64,000 bases of DNA from contig NZ_CP024985.1 in NCBI RefSeq assembly GCF_002803845.1, positions 5,715,501 through 5,779,500 on the forward strand. The letters run 5' to 3'. The stretch comes from Streptomyces lavendulae subsp. lavendulae (GTDB lineage Bacteria; Actinomycetota; Actinomycetes; Streptomycetales; Streptomycetaceae). The position numbers were made by a program, and so were the translations under genes. Under the pieces are notes generated by a model that saw only the letters and a program-made list of their open reading frames with translations, was not told the origin of the DNA and did no database searches. Numbering within the stretch: the first letter of the stretch is position 1; every line of letters begins with the position of its first letter. Shown piece after piece: positions 1 to 8,430 of this stretch.

Positions 1-145
1 TGACGCGCCCGCCCGGGGCGACGGTCCCGGGGGAGACGGTGGCGGAGGGGGCGGCGGAGACGGGAACGACGGGTGTGACGGCAGCGACGGCGAGTGTCGC
101 GACAGCGACGCCCGCCAGGCGGTACCGGATGCGTGTGGGGGACAT
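1..145 (-). CDS. Secreted protein, N-terminal part only
   Basis: An open frame reads leftwards from an ATG at 145 and runs off the window edge, giving 48 residues. The visible part starts MSPTRIRYRLAG and continues as a hydrophobic Ala/Val stretch to VSAAPSA. This is a typical Sec signal peptide with an Ala-X-Ala type cleavage region, followed by a Ser/Thr/Pro-rich start of the mature chain. A GAGGAG-like ribosome site lies upstream. Nothing in the visible part identifies the mature protein. Confidence 0.6.
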   Translation of the reverse strand, partial: MSPTRIRYRLAGVAVATLAVAAVTPVVPVSAAPSATVSPGTVAPGGRV

Positions 146-295
146 GGAGAGAACTCCTCGGGCTCCTCGAAACGGCGCGGCCAGGGCACGGACGTGACGC
201 GGAATCGGATGCGCGCCGTGCTCTGGACGCTAGAAGCCCCGCCGGGACGCGGCGATCGCTGCAGGGTGAACGGGTGACCGGCTGCCCCACCCGGC

Positions 296-1306
296 CTACG
301 CGTCGAGGTGAGGGGGCAGACCGAAGAGGGGGAACAGCCGCTCGGTGTCACGGAAGACGCTGATGTCGGTGACCGCGTCCCCCGACACCTCGACGACCTG
401 GAGCGCCCAGGGGTCGAAGCCCGTGCCGTCGGCCCGGCGGCGGTACTGGCCGAAGGCGGGCGAACCGTTCGCCGTGGTCGGGACCAGCCGGGAGCCCCGG
501 CAGCCGACGGCGGGGCCGGCCAGCCACGCCCGGATCTCCTCGGAGCCCCGCATCCACAGGGTGTGGGGGGCCAGGGACAGGGTGGCGTCCACGTGCAGCA
601 GCATGGAGAGGGCCTCCATGTCGAAGCCGGAGAACGCCGCGGCGTACCGGTCGGCGAGGGCCCGCCGGGTGGCTTCGGGAACGGGTGCGGACGGGGCGCC
701 GTCCACGCCCTCGCAGTGCCGGGCGGCGAGCACGGCCCGGGCGCGTTGCAGCGCGCTGTTCACGGAGGCGACGGTCGAGCCCTGGACGTCGGCGACCTCG
801 CGCGCCGAGAAGCCGAGGACCTCGCGCAGGAGCAGGACGGCGCGCTGCCGGGGCGCCAGGTGCTGCAACGCCGCTACGAAGGCCAACCGGACGGACTCGC
901 CGGTCACGGCCGCCTCCGCCGGGTCGACGGCCGCGGCCGCGGGGCCCCCGGGGAAGGGCTCGATCCACACGGAGGCGTCCAGCGCGCCGCCCGGCGAGGT
1001 GGCGCCGACGGCCGGGGCACAGAGGTCCATCGGACGGGCCCGGCGTTCGCGGCCGGCCAGTGCGTCCAGGCAGACGTTCGTGGCGATGCGGTAGAGCCAC
1101 GTCCGCAGCGAGGCACGGCCGTCGAACCGGCCGGCGCCGCGCCAGGCGCGGACCATGGTCTCCTGCACGGCGTCCTCCGCCTCGAACGCCGAACCCAGCA
1201 TCCGGTAGCAGTAGCCCGTCAGTTCCCGCCGGTGCCCTTCGATCCGGGCCGTCACCGCCTCGCGGCCCGGCGGGGTGCCGGTTCCGGGAGCGTCCGGGTC
1301 CGTCAT
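296..1306 (-). CDS. ECF sigma factor with C-terminal SnoaL-like domain (SigJ/SigG/SigX5 type)
   Basis: A 336-residue extracytoplasmic-function sigma factor. Region 2 spans about residues 25-85, with YRMLGSAFEAEDAVQE and RTWLYRIATNVCLD. Region 4 spans about 140-195, with LAPRQRAVLLLREVLGFSA and a helix-turn-helix ending SVNSALQRAR. Residues 212-330 form a SnoaL/NTF2-like tail (YAAAFSGFDMEALSMLL). In ECF families with such tails the domain tunes activity, often in place of a separate anti-sigma factor, and no anti-sigma gene is visible here. The DedA gene lies only 9 bp upstream on the same strand (1316-1993), so the two are probably co-transcribed. Target promoters cannot be read from the sequence. 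Confidence 0.88.
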   Translation of the reverse strand: MTDPDAPGTGTPPGREAVTARIEGHRRELTGYCYRMLGSAFEAEDAVQETMVRAWRGAGRFDGRASLRTWLYRIATNVCLDALAGRERRARPMDLCAPAVGATSPGGALDASVWIEPFPGGPAAAAVDPAEAAVTGESVRLAFVAALQHLAPRQRAVLLLREVLGFSAREVADVQGSTVASVNSALQRARAVLAARHCEGVDGAPSAPVPEATRRALADRYAAAFSGFDMEALSMLLHVDATLSLAPHTLWMRGSEEIRAWLAGPAVGCRGSRLVPTTANGSPAFGQYRRRADGTGFDPWALQVVEVSGDAVTDISVFRDTERLFPLFGLPPHLDA

Positions 1307-1315
1307 GTGCGTCTC

Positions 1316-1993
1316 CTACGTGGCGGGCGCCGTGGCCTCGGGTGGGCGGCGGACGAGGAAGGCGGCCAGGGAGCCCGCCGCGAACAGGGCGATCAGGGAG
1401 ACCGCCGTACCGAGCCAGGCGGTGCCCAGCCACTGGGTGCCGAAGTAGCCCAGCGACACGCTGTAGCCCGCCCAGGTGATGCCCGCCAGCACCGACCAGG
1501 GCAGGAACTCCGTCACCTTGCGCTGGGTCCGGCCCGCGCCCAGCGAGACCACCGAGCGGCCGGCGGGTGCGAAACGGGCGATCACCACCAAGGCGCCGCC
1601 GCCCCGGGACAGGGCCGTACCCAGGCGTTCGTGAGCCCGGGTCAGCCTGCGGGAGCGGGCGATGGCCCGGTCCAGGCGGGCCCCGCCCAGCCGGGCCAGC
1701 CGGTACGCCGCCAGGTCGCCCAGGACCGAGGCCGTCGCCGCGATGACCAGCAGGGCCGTGATGTCGGGCACCCGCGGCGGAGGACCGGCGGCCGCCGCCG
1801 CTGCCGCGGCCGTGATCACCAGCATCCCGCTCGGCAGCACCGGCAGGAACACGTCGAGCACGATGGACACCGCGACCACGACGTAGATCCATGGGCTTGA
1901 GGTCAACGACCCCAGCGTTTCGAGCACAGCGGGACTCCCCAGTCCGAAGCGCCGCGTCGTCGCGGGGAGCGGCAGGGGCGGCTTGACAGCCAT
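1316..1993 (-). CDS. DedA/VTT-family membrane protein
   Basis: 225 residues with several hydrophobic segments (about 35-70, 80-95, 130-160 and 185-210). The pattern is that of DedA/SNARE-associated proteins: an early LDVFLPVLPSGMLVI segment, GDLAAYRLARLGG, then ARFAPAGRSVVSLGAGRTQRKVTEFLPWS with the conserved F/G-R-x-x-P-x-x-R block. DedA proteins act in membrane lipid and undecaprenyl-phosphate homeostasis as scramblase or flippase-like factors. The gene precedes the sigma factor in a likely two-gene operon. The exact substrate is not predictable. Confidence 0.85.
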   Translation of the reverse strand: MAVKPPLPLPATTRRFGLGSPAVLETLGSLTSSPWIYVVVAVSIVLDVFLPVLPSGMLVITAAAAAAAAGPPPRVPDITALLVIAATASVLGDLAAYRLARLGGARLDRAIARSRRLTRAHERLGTALSRGGGALVVIARFAPAGRSVVSLGAGRTQRKVTEFLPWSVLAGITWAGYSVSLGYFGTQWLGTAWLGTAVSLIALFAAGSLAAFLVRRPPEATAPAT

Positions 1994-2069
1994 ACAGCGT
2001 ACGCCCGGCGGGGGGCCGGACGAGCCCGGGGGCCGCCGCGTCCGTCACGTCCGCCGCCGCACGGCAGGG

Positions 2070-3773
2070 TCAGCCGGAACCCTCCGTCGCCGGGTCCGCC
2101 CAGCCCGGTTCGGTGAGCTGCCGGTCCAGGACCGTCACCAGCCGGGCCGCCCCGGCCGCATTCCCTCGCCCCGGGCGGGCCTGCTCCAGGCGCAGCCGGG
2201 CGCTGCGGCCCGAGAGGGCCAGCGTCATCAGCTGGTTGCCGAACCACGGGCCGCCCGTACGCCGCCAGCTCAGCGGCGGCCGGCCCGTCCGCCCGTGCCG
2301 GGAGAAGCCGCGCCCCAGCCACCGGCCGGCTCGCGACCAGCCCAGCCGGAACCCCCACTTGATCAGCGTGTGGATGGAGTTGTGCACCGGCGAGCAGGTC
2401 AGCTGGAACACGCGGGCCGTACTGGGTATTCGGGGCTCGGCCACGTACGCGTGATGGACGTCCCCGGACAGGACGCACACCGTCGCCGGGGCCTTCGGTC
2501 CCGTCCCCACCTCCTCGACGAGGTCGCTCAGCGCCGCGAACGACGCGGGGAACGCCGCCCAGTGCTCCAGATCGGCGCGCCGCCGCAGGTCCTCGCCGAT
2601 CCGTGCCCACCGCGCCCCGCGCTCTCCCCGGCACAGCGCGGCGTTCCACACTTCCGCGTCGTGTATCAGCGGGGGCATCAGCCACGGCAGCGAGGAGCCG
2701 ATCAGCAGGTGGTCGTACTCCCCGTGCCCGGCGAGGGCGTTCTCCCGCAGCCAGGCCTGTTCGGCCGGGTCGAGCATGGCCCGCCCGTCCTCGGCGAGCA
2801 CCCGGGCCGCCCGGGTGTCCACCATCAGCAGCCGGGTCCGGCCGAAGTCCCGCCGGTAACTCCAGCGCACCGAAGCCGGATCGGCGTCCGCCCCGGCCGC
2901 GAAGGAGCGCAGGGCGTCGGTGCCGTCCGGGCTGGCGCGCACCGCCGCGTACAGGGGGTCCGCCGCGAGTTCGGCGGGGGAGAGGTTGCCCAGGTGCTGG
3001 TGCACCCAGTACGACATGAGCCCGCTGAGCACCCGCTCCTGCCACCACGGGGTCGCCCGCATCTCCGCCAGCCAGGACTCGCTGGTGTTCCAGTCGTCTA
3101 TGACGTCGTGGTCGTCGAACACGTGCAGGCTCGGGACCGTCGACAGCAGCCAGCGGATCTCGGGGTCGAGCCAGGACTCGTAGTAGAGCCGGGTGTACTC
3201 CTCGTAGTCCGCGACCTGTGCGCCCGGCGCCTCGCGCAGGTCCCGGCGGGCCGCGAGCCACCGCCGGGTCTCCCGCGACAGCTGGTCGGCGTAGACCTGG
3301 TCGCCCAGCAGCAGGAGGAGATCGGGTCTGGGCGCTCCGGGGTCGGCGGCGAGCCGGGCCGCGAGGGTGTCGAGGGCGTCGGCGCCGTGCGGTCCGCGCC
3401 GGCCGGCGGGCGGGGCGGCCTGCCGGCAGGAGCCGAAGGTGACCCGGAGCCCCGGTGAGGGCCGTCCGGTCCGGCCGCCCACCGCCGGGGTGGCGATCGT
3501 GCTCGCGGGGAAGCCGCTCCCGGTCGCCGGCCAGACGAGGGCTCCGTCGAGGAGCACCTCGTAGGCCGTGGTCGTGCCCGGGGTCAGGCCGGTGACCGGG
3601 ACCAGCGCGTAGTGGTGGCCGCAGATCTGGAAGGTCCGGGCGCTGCCGCCGGACCCGTCGGCGCACCGCACCACGGCCGTGCACGGGCGGTCCGCCTCGA
3701 CCCATATCGTGGCGGCGCCGCCCGTGTCCCAGTCGACGTGGCGCAGCAGTGGCCCAAGACGCAGTCCGGCCAT
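2070..3773 (-). CDS. PhoD-type alkaline phosphatase / metallophosphoesterase
   Basis: A 567-residue protein of the PhoD phosphatase family. An N-terminal fibronectin-like domain (residues 1-105, ending in the TTTAYEVLLDG strand) precedes the metallophosphatase core. Core motifs are FGSCRQ (113-118), LLGDQVYADQ (about 155-164), DDHDVIDDWNTS (220-231) and SGDVHHAYV near 440, which supply the metal-binding Asp/His residues. No Tat signal peptide is visible, unlike secreted PhoD, so this is probably the cytoplasmic paralogue common in Streptomyces. It stands alone on its strand. A 76-bp gap separates it from the DedA gene. Confidence 0.88.
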   Translation of the reverse strand: MAGLRLGPLLRHVDWDTGGAATIWVEADRPCTAVVRCADGSGGSARTFQICGHHYALVPVTGLTPGTTTAYEVLLDGALVWPATGSGFPASTIATPAVGGRTGRPSPGLRVTFGSCRQAAPPAGRRGPHGADALDTLAARLAADPGAPRPDLLLLLGDQVYADQLSRETRRWLAARRDLREAPGAQVADYEEYTRLYYESWLDPEIRWLLSTVPSLHVFDDHDVIDDWNTSESWLAEMRATPWWQERVLSGLMSYWVHQHLGNLSPAELAADPLYAAVRASPDGTDALRSFAAGADADPASVRWSYRRDFGRTRLLMVDTRAARVLAEDGRAMLDPAEQAWLRENALAGHGEYDHLLIGSSLPWLMPPLIHDAEVWNAALCRGERGARWARIGEDLRRRADLEHWAAFPASFAALSDLVEEVGTGPKAPATVCVLSGDVHHAYVAEPRIPSTARVFQLTCSPVHNSIHTLIKWGFRLGWSRAGRWLGRGFSRHGRTGRPPLSWRRTGGPWFGNQLMTLALSGRSARLRLEQARPGRGNAAGAARLVTVLDRQLTEPGWADPATEGSG

Positions 3774-3870
3774 GGAACTCCCCCTCCTCCATACCCCTTT
3801 CGATCACGGTACGGGGCGGAGGGTGCGCCTGGCCTCCCCCTGGCGGGGGAGAGCGGGGGTGAAACCCGGG

Positions 3871-4545
3871 TCAGCAGCCGTTCAGGAGGTTCACCAGGGC
3901 CGTCTTCTCCCCGCTGTCCATGCTCAGACCCCAGTACTGCTTCACCTGCACCCACATCCGGGCGTAGGTGCAGCGGTACGCGGTGCGCGGGGGCAGCCAC
4001 TTGCCGGGGTCGAGGTCGCCCTTGGCCTGGTTGACGTTGTCCGTGACGGCGATGAGCTGCGGGCGGGTGAGGTCGTTGGCGAACTGCTGACGGCGTTCGG
4101 TGGTCCAGGAGTTGGCGCCCGAACGCCAGGCCTCGGCGAGCGGCACCATGTGGTCGATGTCCACGTCGGACGCGGCGGTCCAGGTGGCGCCGTCGTACTC
4201 CGAGTACCAGCTGCCGCTGACGGCGGCGCAGGCGGAGTCGGTGACGACGTTGACGCCGTCGCGCTTGAGGACCGTCTCGCGGGTGTTACAGGTTCCGGAG
4301 ACCGTGCTCCAGTGCGGGAACTGGGCGCGGCTGTAGCCGCTGAGGGAGCCCTCCGGAGCGGGGGTCACCGTGGCCAGGTAGCTCCGGGCCGCGGCCGCGC
4401 TGATCGGGGTGGGCGGGGAGGCAAGGGCGGCCGGGGCGTTCACGAGCGAGGTGAGCGAGGCGAGGGCGACGGCGGACGCGAGGATCCCCGCGCGGCCTAT
4501 GCGACGCGCGTAGAAAGAGGGCATGCGAAGAGAAGCGAGGGCCAT
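3871..4545 (-). CDS. Secreted HNH-family endonuclease (DUF1524/GmrSD C-terminal type)
   Basis: 224 residues from an ATG at 4545, chosen because GGGAG sits about 6 bases upstream. A longer frame to 4662 lacks such a site. The N-terminus (RRIGRAGILASAVALAS...ALAS) is a signal peptide. The mature domain carries DVDIDHMVPLAEAWRSGA, the His-containing core of DUF1524/HNH nucleases, then NDLTRPQLIAVTDNVNQAKG and a closing YARMWVQVKQYWG block. Two Cys pairs (CNTRE, CAAV, CTYA and the C-terminal NGC) would fit disulfides in a secreted enzyme. The expected role is extracellular, probably nutritional, nuclease activity. Confidence 0.85.
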   Translation of the reverse strand: MALASLRMPSFYARRIGRAGILASAVALASLTSLVNAPAALASPPTPISAAAARSYLATVTPAPEGSLSGYSRAQFPHWSTVSGTCNTRETVLKRDGVNVVTDSACAAVSGSWYSEYDGATWTAASDVDIDHMVPLAEAWRSGANSWTTERRQQFANDLTRPQLIAVTDNVNQAKGDLDPGKWLPPRTAYRCTYARMWVQVKQYWGLSMDSGEKTALVNLLNGC

Positions 4546-4808
4546 GGGGGCTCCCTGGGTGCGGGGGGTGGTGGCCGTTCCGCCCCGGTGGGGCGCGGCC
4601 ATGCTGGCGGCGCCAGGTGTCGCGGGGACGGGCGCCAGGTGACAGGTTGCCGACATGAGCACGTCACATCAAGGGCGGCAACGATCCCCGGCCAAAGGGG
4701 AGTTGGAAATCCGGCCAAGCGTGGGGTGTGGAGCGGGGTGGAGTGGGTCCAAGCTCACATTCCGGGCAGGGGTGGCCGGTGGTGGCCGTCGCGTACCCTG
4801 GACGGAGC

Positions 4809-4915
4809 AGAAGGGGAGTAGCTCTTCGCCGGACCGTCGACATACTGCTGGGTCGTCCCAGCCGGCGCCCGGAGGCGGGCCGCGTCAGCGGTCGGCCAGC
4901 GAGACCTTCGGCCGC
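4809..4915 (+). ncRNA. yybP-ykoY manganese riboswitch
   Basis: The leader of the GDT1 gene has both invariant ends of this class: AAGGGGAGTAGC at 4811-4822 and GCGAGACCTT at 4899-4908. The short closing stem GAAGG/CCTTC can pair. Two hairpins lie between. yybP-ykoY RNAs bind Mn2+ and turn on Mn export genes, and TMEM165/GDT1 homologues are a typical target, so the downstream gene supports the call. Boundaries are approximate. About 117 bases separate the aptamer from the GTG start, enough for an expression platform. Confidence 0.85.
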
Positions 4916-5031
4916 AGTGTCCTGTCAGCGTTTACGCACCCCAGGGCGCCGCCGAGCCGAAGCGACCCCTGAAACACCCCAGGTCTCTCGGTCCCGATGG
5001 CGTCCTGCCCGTCCGATAGAGGTCTCACCCC

Positions 5032-5613
5032 GTGTTCAGCTTCACCGTCATGGCGATCGCCTTCGGCGTCGTCTTCCTCGCCGAGCTCCCGGACAAGACG
5101 GCCCTCGCCGGTCTGATGCTCGGCACCCGCTACCGCGCCTCCTACGTCTTCGCGGGCGTCGCCGCAGCCTTCGCCGTGCACGTGGCGCTCGCCATCGCCG
5201 CGGGCAGCGTGCTCACGCTGCTGCCGCACCGGCTGGTGCAGGCCGTGGTGGGTGTCCTCTTCCTCGCCGGCGCGGCCATGCTGCTCCTGAAGAAGGACGA
5301 CGGGGACGAGGAGGTCAAGGCGCCCGCAGACCAGTCCTTCTGGAAGGTCTCGGGGGCCGGCTTCATGCTGATCCTGGTGGCCGAGTTCGGTGACCTGACC
5401 CAGATCATGACCGCCAACCTCGCGGCCCGGTACGACAACCCGGTCTCCGTCGGCCTCGGCGCGGTGCTGGCGCTGTGGGCGGTCGCGGGCATCGGCATCC
5501 TCGGGGGGCGCACCCTGATGAAGTACGTGCCGCTGCGGCTCATCACCAAGATCGCGGCTGCCGTCATGGCGGCGCTGGCGGTGTTCTCGCTGTACGAGGC
5601 GGTCGCGGGCTGA
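5032..5613 (+). CDS. TMEM165/GDT1-family Mn2+/cation transporter
   Basis: 193 residues with six hydrophobic segments in two halves. Each half carries the family signature E-x-G-D-[KR]-[TS] in variant form: AELPDKTALAG near residues 17-27 and AEFGDLTQIM near 118-127. A charged loop (KKDDGDEEVK) separates the halves. Family members export manganese or exchange Ca2+/Mn2+ for protons. The yybP-ykoY riboswitch directly upstream argues for manganese export here. The GTG at 5032 fits the family N-terminus (MFSFTVMAIAFGVVFLAELPDK). Confidence 0.92.
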   Translation: MFSFTVMAIAFGVVFLAELPDKTALAGLMLGTRYRASYVFAGVAAAFAVHVALAIAAGSVLTLLPHRLVQAVVGVLFLAGAAMLLLKKDDGDEEVKAPADQSFWKVSGAGFMLILVAEFGDLTQIMTANLAARYDNPVSVGLGAVLALWAVAGIGILGGRTLMKYVPLRLITKIAAAVMAALAVFSLYEAVAG

Positions 5614-5680
5614 GCGGAGTCCCCTCGCGGCCCGGGAAACCCGCTTGTGGGGGCCCGGGGCCGCGGGCACGCTTGCGGGC

Positions 5681-6296
5681 GTGACCTCCACCGCGCCCGC
5701 GCCCGCGCCGGCTTCCCCGCCCGTGCCCGTGTCCGCGCCCCCGTCCTCGGCCGGCCCGGGTTTCGGGTGGTCCAACATGTTCGTGAGTCCCGACGAGGAC
5801 ACCCGGTCCGACGGCGGGTTCCGGGGCGAGCGGGCCCTCCTGGCCGGTTACCTGCGCGACCGGCGGATCACCCTGGAGCTGAAGTGCTCCGGGCTCGACG
5901 CCGGGGCGATGGCCCGCCGGGCGGTGGAGCCCTCGGACCTGTCGCTGCTGGGCCTCGTACGCCACCTCGCGGGCGTGGAACAGAGGTGGTTCAGGGGGTC
6001 ATGGCCGGCGAGGGGATCCGCCGCCACTACCGCTCGGAGCAGGAGCCGGACGGGGAGTTCACGGGTGCCGTGGCGACCAGGCGGTGGTGGCGGAGGCCTG
6101 GGCCACCTGGCGGGCGGAGGTCGCCTTCGCGGAGCGGCTCGTAGCGGAGGCCCCCGACCTGGGCGTCACCGGTGACGACGGTGGCGAGCCGACCGAACTG
6201 CGTGAGGTGCTGGTGCACATGATCGAGGAGTACGCCCGCCACAACGGCCACGCGGACCTGCTGCGGGAGCGGATCGACGGGCGCGTCGGCCAGTAG
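5681..6296 (+). pseudogene. DinB/DUF664-family gene broken by two apparent single-base losses
   Basis: Frame A (from GTG 5681 or ATG 5777) gives a DinB-type start, FVSPDEDTRSDGG, then LVRHLAGVEQRWFR. Reading then continues only in another frame (VMAGEGIRRHYRSEQEPDG, from about 6000) and again in a third (VVAEAWATWRAEVAFAERL to IDGRVGQ, stop at 6294). Restoring one base in the G-run at about 5993-5998 and one near 6075 would rebuild a normal roughly 200-residue four-helix DUF664 protein. DinB-fold proteins are often thiol-dependent metalloenzymes. It is either a young pseudogene or contains two sequencing errors. Confidence 0.75.
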
Positions 6297-6457
6297 CGCG
6301 GAGTCGTCGTGGCGCCGGTTTGCCGCCGGCTCGCGGTGGGCGCTCTGCGCCGCGTCCCCGTGTGTGGGGCGCCCCTGCGTCGGGCGCCTTGGTTTCTGCT
6401 CCGGCGCCGGGCGCCGGGCGCCATCGCGTCGGGGCGCCTCGGCTTCGGGTGCCCGGG

Positions 6458-6475
6458 CCGGGTCGCCCGACCCGG
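6458..6475. terminator. Hairpin between convergent genes
   Basis: CCGGGTCG-CC-CGACCCGG, a perfect 8-bp stem, lies between the convergent DinB remnant and the HAD phosphatase gene. It has no U-tract, as is usual in Streptomyces. Confidence 0.45.
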
Positions 6476-6522
6476 TCTCGGGTGAGGTGCCCCGGTCCCG
6501 GGTCAGGTGGTCGGGCCGCGGG

Positions 6523-7206
6523 TCAGGTGGTCGGGGTGAGGGTGAGGCGGATCGTGCCGTCCTCGTCCGCCTCGACGCGGACCGAGGTCAGGTCGGGGAC
6601 GTGGGCCGTCGGGCCGTACGCCGCCGCGCGCGGGCCGACGCCGATCACGCGCATGCCGGCCGCCAGGCCCGCGGCGATGCCGGCGCCGGAGTCCTCGAAG
6701 ACCACGCAGTCGGCCGGGTCCGCGCCCAGCTCGGCCGCGCCCTTGAGGAACCCCTCGGGGTCGGGCTTGCTGGCCCCGACGGATTCGGCGGTGACGCGGA
6801 CGGCCGGCATCGGCAGCGCGGCCGCCGTCATCCGGGCCGCCGCCAGGGCGGCGTCGGCCGAGGTGACGAGGGCGTGCGGGAGCCCGGCGATCGACGCCAT
6901 GAACTCCTCGGCGCCCCCGACGGGGACCACGCCGTCGGTGTCGGCCGTCTCGCGGGCGAGCATCACCTTGTTCTCGGCGTGGTTGAGCTCCATCGGGCGC
7001 TCGGGCAGCAGGACGGCCATCGTGGCGTAGCCCTGGCGGCCGTGGACCACCTTGAGGGCCTCCTGTGGATCCAGCCCGTGGGACACCGCCCACTCCCGCC
7101 AGCAGCGCTCGACCACCGCGTCCGAGTTGACGATGGTGCCGTCCATGTCCAGGAGCAGGGCCCGGGTGGTGAGGACGACGGGGGTGGTGGTCGTGCTGGC
7201 CGGCAT
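6523..7206 (-). CDS. HAD-superfamily sugar-phosphatase-like hydrolase
   Basis: 227 residues from an ATG at 7206, with GGAG upstream (a longer frame to 7323 runs into the inverted repeat). Motif I LLLDMDGTIVNSD has the nucleophile Asp and acid/base Asp. Motif II is ALVTSAD, motif III KPDPEGFLKGA, and motif IV VVFEDSGAGIAAG. The helical cap inserted after motif I marks subfamily IA, and the closest general class is beta-phosphoglucomutase/sugar phosphatase. The substrate is unknown. The stop codon lies within the second copy of a 17-bp direct repeat (6499-6515, 6519-6535). Confidence 0.85.
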   Translation of the reverse strand: MPASTTTTPVVLTTRALLLDMDGTIVNSDAVVERCWREWAVSHGLDPQEALKVVHGRQGYATMAVLLPERPMELNHAENKVMLARETADTDGVVPVGGAEEFMASIAGLPHALVTSADAALAAARMTAAALPMPAVRVTAESVGASKPDPEGFLKGAAELGADPADCVVFEDSGAGIAAGLAAGMRVIGVGPRAAAYGPTAHVPDLTSVRVEADEDGTIRLTLTPTT

Positions 7207-7235
7207 CGGAGGACTCCAGACGGGGCGGGAAAAGA

Positions 7236-7288
7236 GAACAAGTGGTTCCGTCCACCGGTCAGGGATTGAGGACGGAACCACTTTGTTC
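7236..7288. promoter_or_regulatory. 18-bp inverted repeat in the HAD gene leader (terminator or operator)
   Basis: Arms GAACAAGTGGTTCCGTCC (7236-7253) and its complement with one extra T (7270-7288) flank a 16-base loop. The repeat lies between the stop of the peptidoglycan-binding gene (7339) and the HAD start (7206). Read leftwards it ends near TCTCTTTT, so it may terminate the upstream gene, or it may be a regulator site for the HAD gene. Confidence 0.5.
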
Positions 7289-7338
7289 CTACACGATACA
7301 AAACGGGGGAGGGTGCGCGCCACCGCGCGCGGAGTGAC

Positions 7339-8301
7339 TTATCCCTCCAGGGCCCGCCGGGTCGCCGGACCGTAGACGCCCGGCGGGTCCTCGTTGATGT
7401 CGTTGTAGAACTGGAAGTCGTCCACGGCCCGCTCCACGGAGTGCCCGTAGCGGCCGTCGAAGCGGCCCCGGTACAGGCCCTGGGCCGCGAGGAGGCGCTG
7501 GAGTTTCTCCACCTCGGGGCCGGAGTCCCCGGAGCGCAGGGTCGCGGGCTTGGCCGGCGGCGGCGGGGGAGCGGGAGTGGCGGGGCGGCTGGTGGTCGCC
7601 GACGGGGCCGGCGCCGCGGCCGACGAGCGGGACGCGGTGGGACTCGGGCTGGCCGAGGCGGACGGGGACGCGGAGCGCGACGCGGTGGCGCTCGCGCTGG
7701 GCGACGCCGACGCGGAGGGGGACGGTGTCGCCCCGGTCGGCCCGTCCGACGGCCCCACCGGGGCGACGCTGACGGCGGGCGCCGACGGACCGGGGTCCAG
7801 CAGGACGGCGTCGCCCTTCCCGGAGCCCGTGAGCACTCCGAGTGACAGCGCCACCGCGCCGGCGGCCAGTACGCCACCGCCCGCGATCAGCGGTATCCGC
7901 AGCCGGTTGCGCCGGGTGGAGCCCGTGCGGCGCGGGTGCGGGACGACGGGGCTCAGCTGCACCGTCTGCTCGGCCGGCGGTGGTACGGGTATGCCGTAGG
8001 CGGGTGTGTTCGGCTCCGGAGCGGTGGGCGGGCCCGCCTGGGCCGCCGGTACCGCGGCCATGAGCTCGGTCGCCGCCTCCGGGGTCGACCCGCCCCCGAA
8101 ACCGGCACCCGCGGCACCTTCCGGCGTCGACGCGTACGGGCCCACCGCTCCCGGTCCACCCCAATCCGAGGGGGCCGGGGCCGGGGCCGGAGTCGGCCGG
8201 GGGGCGTAGGGGCGGATGCGGAGCGGGTCGAAGGATCCGTTCGGCATGCATGTGCATTCGGCGCGTACGGCGCCGCAATTCGGACAGCGCTCAGCGCTCA
8301 C
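7339..8301 (-). CDS. Membrane-anchored peptidoglycan-binding protein with N-terminal zinc ribbon
   Basis: 320 residues from a GTG at 8301 with GGGAGGGG upstream. Order: a small zinc-ribbon-like start (CPNCGAVRAECTC), a Pro/Ala-rich cytoplasmic linker, one transmembrane helix (IPLIAGGGVLAAGAVALSLGVL), a long Ser/Ala/Pro spacer (about 190-255) and a C-terminal PG_binding_1 domain (LRSGDSGPEVEKLQRLL...GVYGPATRRALEG). The layout suggests an inner-membrane protein that spans the wall and holds peptidoglycan. The cytoplasmic ribbon has no clear partner. Confidence 0.82.
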   Translation of the reverse strand: MSAERCPNCGAVRAECTCMPNGSFDPLRIRPYAPRPTPAPAPAPSDWGGPGAVGPYASTPEGAAGAGFGGGSTPEAATELMAAVPAAQAGPPTAPEPNTPAYGIPVPPPAEQTVQLSPVVPHPRRTGSTRRNRLRIPLIAGGGVLAAGAVALSLGVLTGSGKGDAVLLDPGPSAPAVSVAPVGPSDGPTGATPSPSASASPSASATASRSASPSASASPSPTASRSSAAAPAPSATTSRPATPAPPPPPAKPATLRSGDSGPEVEKLQRLLAAQGLYRGRFDGRYGHSVERAVDDFQFYNDINEDPPGVYGPATRRALEG

Positions 8302-8430
8302 TGCTACCCCTCCCGTGGCCACTGCCAGCGATTATGCAGACCCCGCCGGTCCGCCCCAACCCGCCCGACAGGCCATAACCGGACACACCGCTCAGGATGG
8401 ATGGTGCCGATCCTGCCTGAGGAGGACCCG

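Noticed and set aside
308..1900. Long plus-strand frame antisense to the sigma factor and DedA genes
   Set aside because: Arg/Gly/Pro-rich composition without motifs. High-GC codon bias opens mirror frames of real genes, as also for many other long frames in the window.
6320..7030. Plus-strand frame over the HAD gene
   Set aside because: It is the mirror of the HAD coding frame. It has no ribosome site or recognisable domain.
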